Assembly (NCBI RefSeq): GCF_000419585.1
Contig: NZ_ATTH01000001.1
Span: 1,820,005-1,884,004, forward strand
Direction: 5' to 3'
Source of the DNA: Salisaeta longa DSM 21114
GTDB taxonomy: Bacteria > Bacteroidota > Rhodothermia > Rhodothermales > Salinibacteraceae
Length of the DNA: 64,000 nucleotides
In this document: piece by piece, positions 8,801-16,797 of the stretch
Layout of the letters: each line of letters starts with the position of its first letter
Position numbering within the stretch: position 1 is the stretch's first letter
The notes under the pieces: model-generated
Seen by the model: the letters and a program-made list of their open reading frames with translations, nothing else
The model's database searches: none
What the model was told of the DNA's origin: nothing
Translations under genes and position numbers: made by a program

Positions 8801-11164
8801 CTAAGGCTGCTGAACCGTGAAAGATACAGCATATTGTTTCGGCACAAACGACGGGCGGACCCGAATCGGAACGGATGCGCCAGTAAACGACTGGGTGACG
8901 GCTTCGCTTCCCACACGAGACCGTATAACTCCCCCCACAACGCGCATGGCATCGCTTCGCGCAATGCGCAACTCAATGCGATGTGTTCCTGGTCCTATTT
9001 GTAACGGTGTGCTTAACGGAGTACTTTTGCCCGTGTTCGTTCCGTCGATCCATACATTTCCCCACGGCCCTGTAGTAGTGACGTTGACCGGGTACTGAAA
9101 GTAACAGGTCAATTGTGCCCGTCGGCCGGACGTGACCGTTACGGTCGTGTCGATGGTTCCATATTCCGGGTGACGACACGCGACCCGCTGGGGACCTGGC
9201 GTGAGCCGATATGCGCCGGGCGCGCGCGCCTCTGATCCATTGACGACAACCTGAGCGGTAGGAACGGCTTGCACCTGAAGAAGCGCGGGTGCAGGGGCCT
9301 GGGGCGTTGGGGTAGGATCCGCTGCCTGGTCCGCCGATGCGGGAGCGTCGGACGGCTGATCGGTCGGTCGTACGGTTTCTGTCTTGTCGGACGCCTGCGT
9401 GGCGGACGGCGGGTTGCCCGCGGCATCGCGCGCCCCGTCACCCGGCGGCGACGCGTTGGCCGCAAGCGCGCCGGGGGCTGGCGCGTCGGGGCGGGCCGCT
9501 GCACCGGAAGGGGCATCGGCTTGCGCCGTGGCGGGGCCCGACGAACGGGACGAAAGGGCGATGCCGCGCACGGCATACGATGCGCCGGCACGCAGCGTGA
9601 GTGTCGTGTCGAACGGTGCGTATCCTTCTTTTGAGATCCGAACGGTTGCGCGCCCCGGGGCTACGGCGAGCTGTTGTGCGGGCGTGGTGCCTACCGTGTC
9701 GCCGTTCACTTGCACAGTGGCGCCCTCCGGGGTGCTGGCAACGGCCAGCACGGCAACGGCTGATGCGCTCCCTCCGCCGCCTTGCATAAACTGGTAGCCG
9801 CCATACAGCCCGGCCAGCAGCACGAGAAGGGCAAGACTGCCCCACAGCACCGACCGGCCCCCGCGGTCTTCTTCCGACGCCTCAACCGGCGCCCGCGTAG
9901 TAGCAGACGGCGTTGCGCGCTCCGGCGGCGCTTCGGGATCCGAAGGAGCCGCTTTTGTTGCCTCCGAGGGCTCCGGTGCGCGCGCAGATGCAGCAGCGGG
10001 TGGTGCGTCGGCAGACGAAGGATCGTCCTGGGGCGCAGCCGGCTGCTTGGAGGTACCGGGGTCGGCAGGAGGCGGCGCCTCGGGCGCGGTCTCATCGAGG
10101 ACCGTTTCATCGAGCATGGTCTCGTCAAGTGCCCCCTCATCCATTACGGTTTCGTCGAGGGCCGTCTCGTCCATCGTCGTTTCGTCGAGGACGGTCTCGT
10201 CAAGCGCCGGAGGATCGGCCAGGGCCGTCTCGTCGACCGTCGTTTCGCCCGGCTCCGAGCCGTCATCGTCCGGCGGGTCGGGGAGGTGCCCCACGATCGT
10301 TGCAGCATCCTCGGCCGGCGTGCTCTCCAGTGCATCCTCCACCGCCGCCAACGCTTCAATCATCGCCTTGGCGTTCGGATAGCGCTCGTCCTGCGCTTGC
10401 GCGGTGGCCCTTTCGATGATGCCCACCAGCGCCGGCGGCAGGTCGTCGCGGTATTCATCGGGCGATGGCACGTCGCCCTCAACGACCCGGCGCATAATGT
10501 CGAAGTCGGTGGCCGCCTGCTCAAACGGCAAGGTGCCGGTGAGCATCTGAAAGGCCATCATGCCCACCGCGTACAGGTCGCTACGGCCGTCTACGGCGTT
10601 GATATCGGAAATTTGCTCGGGCGCCATGTACTTGAGCGTGCCGCCTTGCCCGCCTTGGGTGACGGTTTGGCCCGAGTCGGGGCTACGCATCTTGGCGATG
10701 CCGAAGTCCGTCACTTTCACGCGGCCGTCGCGCGTGAGCATGATGTTGGCTGGCTTGATGTCGCGGTGGATCACACCGGCATCGTGCGCGGCCTGGCAGG
10801 CCTGCAGGGTTTGCTTGAGGATACGCACACTGACGCTCGTGTCGATCGCGCCGTCCTCCAGCAGATCCTCCACAGTTCCGCCGTCTACGTACTCCATCAC
10901 AATGAGGAGGCCCACCTCGGTATCGCGCAGCGCGTAGATGCTTACGATGTACGGACTGTCGACGCGGGCAAGCGCGCGGGCCTCGGACCGAAAGCGATGC
11001 AAGAACATCTCGCGGTGCGACTGCGACGGGTTCACCCGCTTGATGGCCACTTTGCGCGAGAGCGCAATGTCTTCACCGGCGTACACCGTGCCCATGCCGC
11101 CCCGGCCGAGCACGCGCTCAATGTGGTAGCCATCAATTTCTTTGCCGATCGGCTCGTCTTGCAT
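8801..11164 (-). CDS. Transmembrane Ser/Thr protein kinase with PEGA domains
   Basis: The product has 787 residues. The N-terminal Hanks-type kinase is complete: glycine loop at 20-25, catalytic Lys42 (VAIK), HRDIKPAN at 133-140, DFG at 153-155 and APE at 181-183. Residues 308-362 form an acidic linker dominated by tandem DETxx pentapeptides, followed by a Pro/Ala-rich stretch. One transmembrane helix lies at about 439-459. The extracytoplasmic part has a PEGA domain (about 472-525: STPEGATVQVNG, APGRATVRISKEGY), low-complexity linkers and one or two more PEGA-like domains. The gene follows the FHA-protein gene by 43 bp, which suggests the FHA protein is its partner or substrate. The kinase should act in the cytoplasm with its sensor part in the periplasm. 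Confidence 0.93.
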   Translation of the reverse strand: MQDEPIGKEIDGYHIERVLGRGGMGTVYAGEDIALSRKVAIKRVNPSQSHREMFLHRFRSEARALARVDSPYIVSIYALRDTEVGLLIVMEYVDGGTVEDLLEDGAIDTSVSVRILKQTLQACQAAHDAGVIHRDIKPANIMLTRDGRVKVTDFGIAKMRSPDSGQTVTQGGQGGTLKYMAPEQISDINAVDGRSDLYAVGMMAFQMLTGTLPFEQAATDFDIMRRVVEGDVPSPDEYRDDLPPALVGIIERATAQAQDERYPNAKAMIEALAAVEDALESTPAEDAATIVGHLPDPPDDDGSEPGETTVDETALADPPALDETVLDETTMDETALDETVMDEGALDETMLDETVLDETAPEAPPPADPGTSKQPAAPQDDPSSADAPPAAASARAPEPSEATKAAPSDPEAPPERATPSATTRAPVEASEEDRGGRSVLWGSLALLVLLAGLYGGYQFMQGGGGSASAVAVLAVASTPEGATVQVNGDTVGTTPAQQLAVAPGRATVRISKEGYAPFDTTLTLRAGASYAVRGIALSSRSSGPATAQADAPSGAAARPDAPAPGALAANASPPGDGARDAAGNPPSATQASDKTETVRPTDQPSDAPASADQAADPTPTPQAPAPALLQVQAVPTAQVVVNGSEARAPGAYRLTPGPQRVACRHPEYGTIDTTVTVTSGRRAQLTCYFQYPVNVTTTGPWGNVWIDGTNTGKSTPLSTPLQIGPGTHRIELRIARSDAMRVVGGVIRSRVGSEAVTQSFTGASVPIRVRPSFVPKQYAVSFTVQQP
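10079..10201 (-). repeat. 15-bp tandem repeat encoding a DETxx pentapeptide array in the kinase linker
   Basis: Eight 15-bp units encode kinase residues 322-362: DETVL, DETTM, DETAL, DETVM, DEGAL, DETML, DETVL and DETAP, ending in Glu. Six of the Thr are followed two residues later by Asp (TxxD), a consensus read by several FHA domains when the Thr is phosphorylated. Two imperfect units lie just before it (residues 308-317). One unit has lost its Thr (DEGAL). The period and near-identity suggest expansion by replication slippage, so unit number may vary between strains. Confidence 0.9.
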
Positions 11165-11207
11165 GATCCGTTCTGCTTACTTAACGGGGTGCGAGAAAAA
11201 ACGCAGG

Positions 11208-12338
11208 TCAATCGTCAGGCAGGGCGTCCGGGTCTTCCACCAGTTCTTCTTTCGAGATATTCCACGCATCGGCCATCCGATCGAGGTAGGCGCTCATGAA
11301 TGCGGGGCGAAACCACTTTTTCTCGATGGCGCTCCAGTCGCCGTTGTATAGCTTCTTCCAACGGTTGGCACTGGCTGCTGTCTGCTTGTCGTTATCCTCT
11401 GCAAACCACTTGCCAAACACGCCGTCGCTTGTGCGGTCGGTTGGCTGCACCTGCTCAAGCACCTTTTTGCCACCAGATTCCACGCTCTGCTTGTACCCAC
11501 TGAGCATAGCAATTTGGTGCGCCACGAGCGTGTTCACCGAAGCGCGGAGATCATCGAGCCGCTCGGTCTGCTCCTCATCCGATAGCTTAGGATCGAGCAG
11601 GTGCATCTGCAAGCTTTCGAGGTCGGCTTTCCGCAGGAAGGCCATCTCGGGCGGTTGCATGACGGTGTGTCCGCTAAATTCGCGCCAGAAGTGCGGCGGG
11701 ATGCTGATCATGCGGGCCACGGCTTCGAGCAGGGTGTTGAGCACCGGGCGCACCCGCGCCGGAACCGAGGCACTGTCGCCGTCCGCTTTTGGGGTGCTTG
11801 GCTGGAGCGCATCGGCCACCTGATGGGCCACCCGGGATGCCGCCGGAGCGCCCTGCAGTGCCTGTTGCAGCGCCTGCTCCAGCTGCGCGTCGCGCTCCTG
11901 CTCGGTCATGTACTGATACGCATCGGCCATTTCTTCCAGCGCTGTGGCCAGGCGGGCGGCGGGCTTGGAGAAGGCATTCCCGCCCATGCTGTCGCTTCCC
12001 GCCAGGGCCGTTTGCTCCGATGACGGCATGAACAGCGGCACAAATTCGACCCGAAACTCGCCAAGGCTAAAGACATCCCCGCTTTGCAGCGTCACCGGCG
12101 CGTGGGGTTGTAAGCGCTCGCCGTGCAGGTACGTGTGGTTCTTGCTTCCTTGATCGGAGAGCTTGTACTCGCCGCCCGTCTGTTCGATTTGGGCGTGGCG
12201 CTTGCTAATCTTTTGGTCCGGCAGCGTAAGGTCGTTGCCACTGCCGCGCCCAATGGTGATGCGGTCTTGCTCAAACAGATAGTCGGCCGCCTCGCTGGCG
12301 TCCTCCCCTTCGCGGGTTACCTGAAGCTTGATGGGCAT
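11208..12338 (-). CDS. FHA-domain protein with a type VI secretion TagH-like C-terminal region
   Basis: The product has 376 residues and no signal peptide. The FHA domain spans about residues 20-100 with the expected phosphothreonine-binding motifs (ITIGRGSGNDLTL, KISKRHAQI, SKNHTYLHGERL). After a helical linker, about residues 195-360 resemble the C-terminal domain of type VI secretion FHA proteins (TagH/Fha): LLEAVARM, DLRASVNTLVAHQIAMLSGY, then WKKLYNGDWSAIE and FRPAFMSAYLDRMAD. In known systems such proteins are phosphorylated or bound under control of a PpkA-type kinase. The kinase gene follows by 43 bp. No type VI structural gene is visible nearby, so a different output is likely. The C-terminal assignment is by eye and less certain than the FHA domain. 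Confidence 0.85.
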   Translation of the reverse strand: MPIKLQVTREGEDASEAADYLFEQDRITIGRGSGNDLTLPDQKISKRHAQIEQTGGEYKLSDQGSKNHTYLHGERLQPHAPVTLQSGDVFSLGEFRVEFVPLFMPSSEQTALAGSDSMGGNAFSKPAARLATALEEMADAYQYMTEQERDAQLEQALQQALQGAPAASRVAHQVADALQPSTPKADGDSASVPARVRPVLNTLLEAVARMISIPPHFWREFSGHTVMQPPEMAFLRKADLESLQMHLLDPKLSDEEQTERLDDLRASVNTLVAHQIAMLSGYKQSVESGGKKVLEQVQPTDRTSDGVFGKWFAEDNDKQTAASANRWKKLYNGDWSAIEKKWFRPAFMSAYLDRMADAWNISKEELVEDPDALPDD

Positions 12339-12469
12339 GATGACTGCGGGATTGAGTCTTAAGATGACAACGGCACGGGGGCGCCCCGTAAAGGCGCGTG
12401 GGCCGAAGGCGCATTATGTTCTTAACGTAACAGTTGGGCAACTGATTTGAAAGACGCCGTTCGGGGTTT

Positions 12470-13840
12470 TCACGTTCTGGTAGCAGCCGCCGGCAGCCGG
12501 TGCACCTGTTGGCGGAAGCGCGCGATGAGCGCAACGGCAGCGGCGGCGAGTCCTACCACCAGCCCCCACCACAGGCCATACACGCCGTAGCCCCACTGAA
12601 GGCCGGCCACGTATCCGCTGCTGAGGCCGATGCCCCAGTACGTGCACAGCGCAATGAGCATGGGCACGCGCGTATCTTTGAGGCCCTGCAGTGCGCCGTG
12701 GGCGGCCACCTGCAGCCCGTCGACGACTTGAAAGAAGGCCGCGATGCCCAGCAGGTGGGCGGCCGCTTGTGCAACCGCCGCCGTGTGAGTGCCTTCGGCG
12801 GCAAGATAGACCCGCACGATCGCCGCGGGCCATGTCCAGAACACCACGGCACTGATCCCCATGGCACTGCCGGCTAGGGCCATGGCCAGCCAGCCCGCGC
12901 GCCGCACGCCGGCCGCATCGCCCCGCCCGGCGGCCTGCCCCACACGCACCGATCCGGCAATTGACAGGCCGACCGGCACCATAAACACGAAGGCTACGGT
13001 TTGCAGCGCAATTTGATGGGCGGCGAGGGCCGTCGTTCCGAGCGTGCCGGCCATGAGGGCCGTAAGCGTAAAGAGCCCGGCCTCGATGCCGCGGGATACG
13101 CCCATCGGGCCGCCCACGTACACCAGCGCGCGCAGCATGCGAAGGTCGGGCGTGCGCAGGCGATGCCACAGCGGATACATCCGGAAGGGCCGCCCGGCGT
13201 ACGTGAGCCCTGCCAGGAGCGCAAACATGAACCAGAACACGAGGGTTGTGGCCCACCCGGTGCCCACAAGTCCCAGCGCGGGCAGCGGGCCGGCGCCAAA
13301 CATGAGCGCGTAGTTGGCGGCAATGTTGAGCGCGACGCCGCCGTACGTTATCACGGTGACGGGCACCGGGCGTGCAAGGCCCTCGGCAAAGCTGCGCAGG
13401 GCCTGATAGCCCAGTGCGGCGGGCAGCCCCCACACGATGGCGTGCAGGTAGCCCGTAGCCTGCGCCACAGCCGCCGGAGCTTGCCCCATCCCATGCAGCG
13501 CCGGCTCGGCAAACCATAACAGCGCTACGGCGGGCACGCCAAGTCCCACCGCGAGCCAGAGCCCCTGGCGCACGCTGCGCGTTACGGCGGCATGGTCGCG
13601 CCGCCCCACGGCCTGCGACACCATGGGGTTGACGCCCTGGATGACGCCGGTGGTTACGATGAGCACAAAGAAGAACAGCGTGTTGCCCAGCGCGACGCCC
13701 GCGAGCGCCGTGGGGCCCAGCTGCCCCACCATCACCGTATCGATAAACCCCATCGACACCTGGCCCACTTGCGCGGCCGTTACCGGTGCCGCCAGCCGTC
13801 CCATCGCCGCCAGTTCGGCACGCAGCGCGTCTCGATTCAT
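12470..13840 (-). CDS. MATE-family multidrug/Na+ efflux transporter
   Basis: The product has 456 residues, a normal length for MATE antiporters, with about twelve hydrophobic segments. N-terminal family features include VGQVSMGFIDTVMVGQLGPTAL, and the second half repeats the pattern (AHQIALQTVAFVFMVPVGLS, VGQAAGRGD). Such proteins export organic cations in exchange for Na+ or H+. The ATG overlaps the stop of the upstream peptidase gene (ATGA), which indicates translational coupling. Specificity cannot be read from the sequence. Confidence 0.93.
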   Translation of the reverse strand: MNRDALRAELAAMGRLAAPVTAAQVGQVSMGFIDTVMVGQLGPTALAGVALGNTLFFFVLIVTTGVIQGVNPMVSQAVGRRDHAAVTRSVRQGLWLAVGLGVPAVALLWFAEPALHGMGQAPAAVAQATGYLHAIVWGLPAALGYQALRSFAEGLARPVPVTVITYGGVALNIAANYALMFGAGPLPALGLVGTGWATTLVFWFMFALLAGLTYAGRPFRMYPLWHRLRTPDLRMLRALVYVGGPMGVSRGIEAGLFTLTALMAGTLGTTALAAHQIALQTVAFVFMVPVGLSIAGSVRVGQAAGRGDAAGVRRAGWLAMALAGSAMGISAVVFWTWPAAIVRVYLAAEGTHTAAVAQAAAHLLGIAAFFQVVDGLQVAAHGALQGLKDTRVPMLIALCTYWGIGLSSGYVAGLQWGYGVYGLWWGLVVGLAAAAVALIARFRQQVHRLPAAATRT

Positions 13841-15498
13841 TCGCGGCCTCCGGCCGGGCGTACGCCTCCTTCCATGAGCAACCGCACGTTGGGATCAAGC
13901 ACCACGCGCGTCGGCCGCTCGCGAGCCGCGAGCCGCACCGTCTCGGTCGCCGCATCCACCATGGCCGTTGTTGTCGTTCCTGTACTGCCGGCATACATCG
14001 CTACATCCAATGGAAAAGCGAACGGCGCGCCCGCTTGCGTTTGCCGGAGGGTAAGCACCACCTCCTGCGCCTCGGCATCGTAGCGCCACGTGCCCGTGAT
14101 CACCGGGTGACCGGCGCGGCGCGTCCACTGCGCGAAAAACCGCTGCAGGTTGGCCCCGGTGGCGTCCTCCATGGCCCGCCGGAAGTCGGCCGTCGTGGCG
14201 TTGCCTTCTTCGAACCGCTGATAATACAAGCGCAGGCCGTCCCAAAAACCGGACAGGCCCACGCGGTGCCGCAGCATGTGCAGCACCCAGGCGCCCTTCT
14301 GGTAAGGGTTGAGCGTGAGCAGTTCGTTCGGGTCGCTGTAGGTGGTGTCCACCAGCGGCGTGTTGGGATTGCGTCGCTGAAAGACGATCACGCGCTCGCG
14401 GGCTTGCCGCATGCCGGTTTCAAGGCGCGCCGGGCCATAGGCGTGCTCCATGTACAGCTGCGTCAGGTAGGTGGCAAACCCTTCGCTCAGCCACAGGTGC
14501 GGCCAGTCGGCTTCCGTTACGGTGTTGCCAAACCACTGATGCGCCACCTCGTGTGCTACGAGCGCTTCGTCGTTTTGCGTATCGCCCACGGCGGCCTCGC
14601 TGTAGAAAATGGCGGCGGCGTTTTCCATGCCGCCATACCGCGTCGTGGATTGGACGTTGGCGAGCTTCGGGTAGGGGTACGGCGCAATCTGCTGGGCAAA
14701 GAATTGCACGATGGGAAGGGCCTGCCCCAGATCTTGAAATCCGGCAGTGGAATCGGGCGGATACACCCAGCTCGTCACCGGCCGCCCGCGATACGTCCCC
14801 ACGGTGTCGACGGCAAAATCGGCGACGCCAATGACGGCCACCTTGGTTGGCAAGGGTTCTTTGGTGCTCCACGTCACCGTGCGACGCGCGCCGGTCACGC
14901 GGCGCCCTACGTCGTCGCCATTCGATACGATGTCGTAGTGCGCGGGCGCCGTCACATGAAAGGTGAATGCAGCCTTATCGGCCGGATGGTCGACCACGGG
15001 CAACCAGTGGCGCGCGCGGTTCGGCCAGTTGTCGCCAAAGAACGTGCGGGCCCCGTGCTGATTGGTGCCAATGATGAGGCCATCGGCCGGAATGCCGTGA
15101 TACTGCACGGTGAGCGCGTAGGTGCGCCCGGCCTGCAGCCCCCGCCCGACGCGCGCGACCACCTCGTGGCGGCGCTGCACAAACGGAACGGCCGCGCCGT
15201 TTACGGCCACGTCGGTCGCCGTCATACCGGTCCGGCTGCCATCTTCCGGATGCACCAGGTCGAGCCGAAGCCGGGTGAGCGTATCGGCGGTGACCACCAC
15301 CGACGCGGTGGCTGTGCCCGCTATCCGATCGGTGCTATCCGACAGCACCAGCGACAGGTCGTAGTGCTGCACGTCCATTCCGGGATGCGGACGCGCCGGC
15401 GGCAAGGGGGCCGGCTGGGCCTGGCACGACAGCGAAAACGCGCTTCCCCCCACCAGGAGGAGAAGCGCGCTCCAACAAGACAACACACAACGGATCAT
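13837..15498 (-). CDS. M1-family zinc aminopeptidase (exported)
   Basis: The product is about 553 residues from the ATG at 15498. That start begins a signal peptide (CVLSCWSALLLLVGGSAFS) and leaves 10 bp to the upstream stop, whereas a farther ATG would overlap that gene. M1 signatures are complete: substrate-binding YGGMEN, zinc motif HEVAH (His316, Glu317, His320) and the third ligand Glu339 in WLSEGFATY. The family removes N-terminal residues from peptides. This is a compact form without the long C-terminal HEAT domain of PepN. It lies in an operon with a lipoprotein upstream and a MATE exporter downstream. Confidence 0.93.
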   Translation of the reverse strand: MIRCVLSCWSALLLLVGGSAFSLSCQAQPAPLPPARPHPGMDVQHYDLSLVLSDSTDRIAGTATASVVVTADTLTRLRLDLVHPEDGSRTGMTATDVAVNGAAVPFVQRRHEVVARVGRGLQAGRTYALTVQYHGIPADGLIIGTNQHGARTFFGDNWPNRARHWLPVVDHPADKAAFTFHVTAPAHYDIVSNGDDVGRRVTGARRTVTWSTKEPLPTKVAVIGVADFAVDTVGTYRGRPVTSWVYPPDSTAGFQDLGQALPIVQFFAQQIAPYPYPKLANVQSTTRYGGMENAAAIFYSEAAVGDTQNDEALVAHEVAHQWFGNTVTEADWPHLWLSEGFATYLTQLYMEHAYGPARLETGMRQARERVIVFQRRNPNTPLVDTTYSDPNELLTLNPYQKGAWVLHMLRHRVGLSGFWDGLRLYYQRFEEGNATTADFRRAMEDATGANLQRFFAQWTRRAGHPVITGTWRYDAEAQEVVLTLRQTQAGAPFAFPLDVAMYAGSTGTTTTAMVDAATETVRLAARERPTRVVLDPNVRLLMEGGVRPAGGRE

Positions 15499-15508
15499 AG
15501 GGACGGTG

Positions 15509-16357
15509 TTACATGGAAGAAGAAGGTGCTTCGACCACAATCTCACGCTCAGTATCGTTGAAGGGTCCAGGCACGACGTTGCCTTCGGCATCCAGCAGCT
15601 GCAGATGCACCACGTACGTTCCGCTGGAGAGGCCCGTCACAAACGACGGCACCCACTCGGTCAACGTCTGCGACGCCAGCGGCTCGGTGCTGCCCTTCTT
15701 ACGAATGGTGTACTTGGCGCTGTAGCCATCGGCGCTGAGCTCTACGTTGTGGAGGTAGAAGTCCAGCATGATTTTCTCGGCAGCCGCGCCGCTGTACGTG
15801 CCCTTCGGCCGGCTGTAGATGATGGTGGGCGCGCCTTTTTCGATCATGGGCGTGCCGGTTTCCTCCGCCACGTAAAAGGTCACGACGTCGTGCGCCCCCG
15901 GGTTCTTCACGCTTTCGTGGTACGAGCGGCTCGGAAAGACCACGAGCGTATGCGCGCCCGGCGACAGCTCGCCGATCGGAAACGGCTGGCCCGTGTTGTA
16001 ATTGGCCATGTAGGGGCCATTGTCGAGGATGATGTGCACGTGCTGGCCGTTGGCCGAGTTGGCGATGTTCTGCGCGCGCGGCGTCTGCGTCTGGATGCCG
16101 GTTTCGAACGAGTCCACGGTCACGGTCACGTCGACGCTCGCGCTGTCGACCACCGCGCTGTCGATGGGCGCGGTAAACTGCGCCGAGGCCCCGGCAATGG
16201 CGGGCGACCGTTCGCCCGGCGTGATGGTGACAGCCGTCGCGTTGGCCGTGCTGCTTTGGGCATCGGCAGCATCGGAAGAATCAGACGACCCGCCGCAGGC
16301 CGTGAGGGCGCCGGCGAGTAGCAAAAACGTGGACAGGCGGAGCGTGCGAACAAACAT
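15509..16357 (-). CDS. Lipoprotein of unknown function
   Basis: The product has 282 residues with a lipobox at the start (AGALTACGG, Cys21) followed by a Ser/Asp/Ala-rich tether. The body looks all-beta with two parts. The first has an HVHIILDNGPY motif and a GAHTLVVFPSRSYHESVKN segment. The second (YSRPKGTY... VELSADGYSAKYTIRKKG) resembles an Ig-like fold. The HVHIILDN/SPGAH pattern recalls DUF4399-like secreted proteins, but I do not assign a function. It is first in an apparent operon with the M1 aminopeptidase and MATE transporter (10 bp gap, then ATGA overlap). Confidence 0.75.
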   Translation of the reverse strand: MFVRTLRLSTFLLLAGALTACGGSSDSSDAADAQSSTANATAVTITPGERSPAIAGASAQFTAPIDSAVVDSASVDVTVTVDSFETGIQTQTPRAQNIANSANGQHVHIILDNGPYMANYNTGQPFPIGELSPGAHTLVVFPSRSYHESVKNPGAHDVVTFYVAEETGTPMIEKGAPTIIYSRPKGTYSGAAAEKIMLDFYLHNVELSADGYSAKYTIRKKGSTEPLASQTLTEWVPSFVTGLSSGTYVVHLQLLDAEGNVVPGPFNDTEREIVVEAPSSSM

Positions 16358-16651
16358 GACAAACGGGCGATGGGTGTGGGAACATGAGCATCGGCAACCT
16401 ACGGTGCGCGGCCGGAGGCTGTCAAGCGAGTAACGGAACCGTCATGTGACGACGCCCCAACCGCTCTACGTCTATCAATGCTGGGGTTTCCTCTTGCCTG
16501 TTGCTGTTACGCGGAGGCGCTCCCCTCCGCCTGCAGCAGTTGCCCGCAAAAGTCGACCGTGTGCCGGGCCATGGCCAGCGTCAGGGTGGCCCCGAATACG
16601 CGGGGTGTAGACCGCTGTGTGAACCCGCCGCTGCTCACCTGGTAAGAATAT

Positions 16652-16730
16652 GTGCTGGGGGTGCCTGCACCAACGGGCTGAGAACACACCCTTTGAACCT
16701 GATTCGGTTTGTACCGACGAAGGAAACGTT
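16652..16730 (+). promoter_or_regulatory. TPP (THI-element) riboswitch
   Basis: The leader contains the THI-box core in order: GGGGGTGCC, GGGCTGAGA, ACACCC followed by TTTGAACCTGAT, then CGGTTTGTACCGACG and AAGGAAACG. This is a near-consensus thiamine pyrophosphate aptamer. It lies about 70 bp upstream of the NMT1/THI5-type gene, so that gene should be turned down when TPP is plentiful. The expression platform is not obvious; the spacer to the ATG could hide a ribosome-binding site. Confidence 0.93.
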
Positions 16731-16797
16731 GCGCGCCCGTCAACGAGCGCGCTTGCCAGGTCCCGCGGCGTCTCTTGTTTCTGGACTAACGACCTGC

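Noticed and set aside
9782-11299. Plus-strand open frame opposite the kinase
   Set aside because: Mirrors the kinase coding sequence and its DETxx repeat; no domain seen.
12414-13994. Long minus-strand open frame overlapping the MATE gene
   Set aside because: Its translation is Arg/Ala/Gly-rich with no family pattern and is out of frame with a clear MATE transporter; a GC-rich shadow frame.
13786-15561. Long plus-strand open frame opposite the M1 peptidase
   Set aside because: The opposite strand carries a complete M1 peptidase with HExxH and third ligand; the plus-strand translation is a His/Arg-rich shadow.
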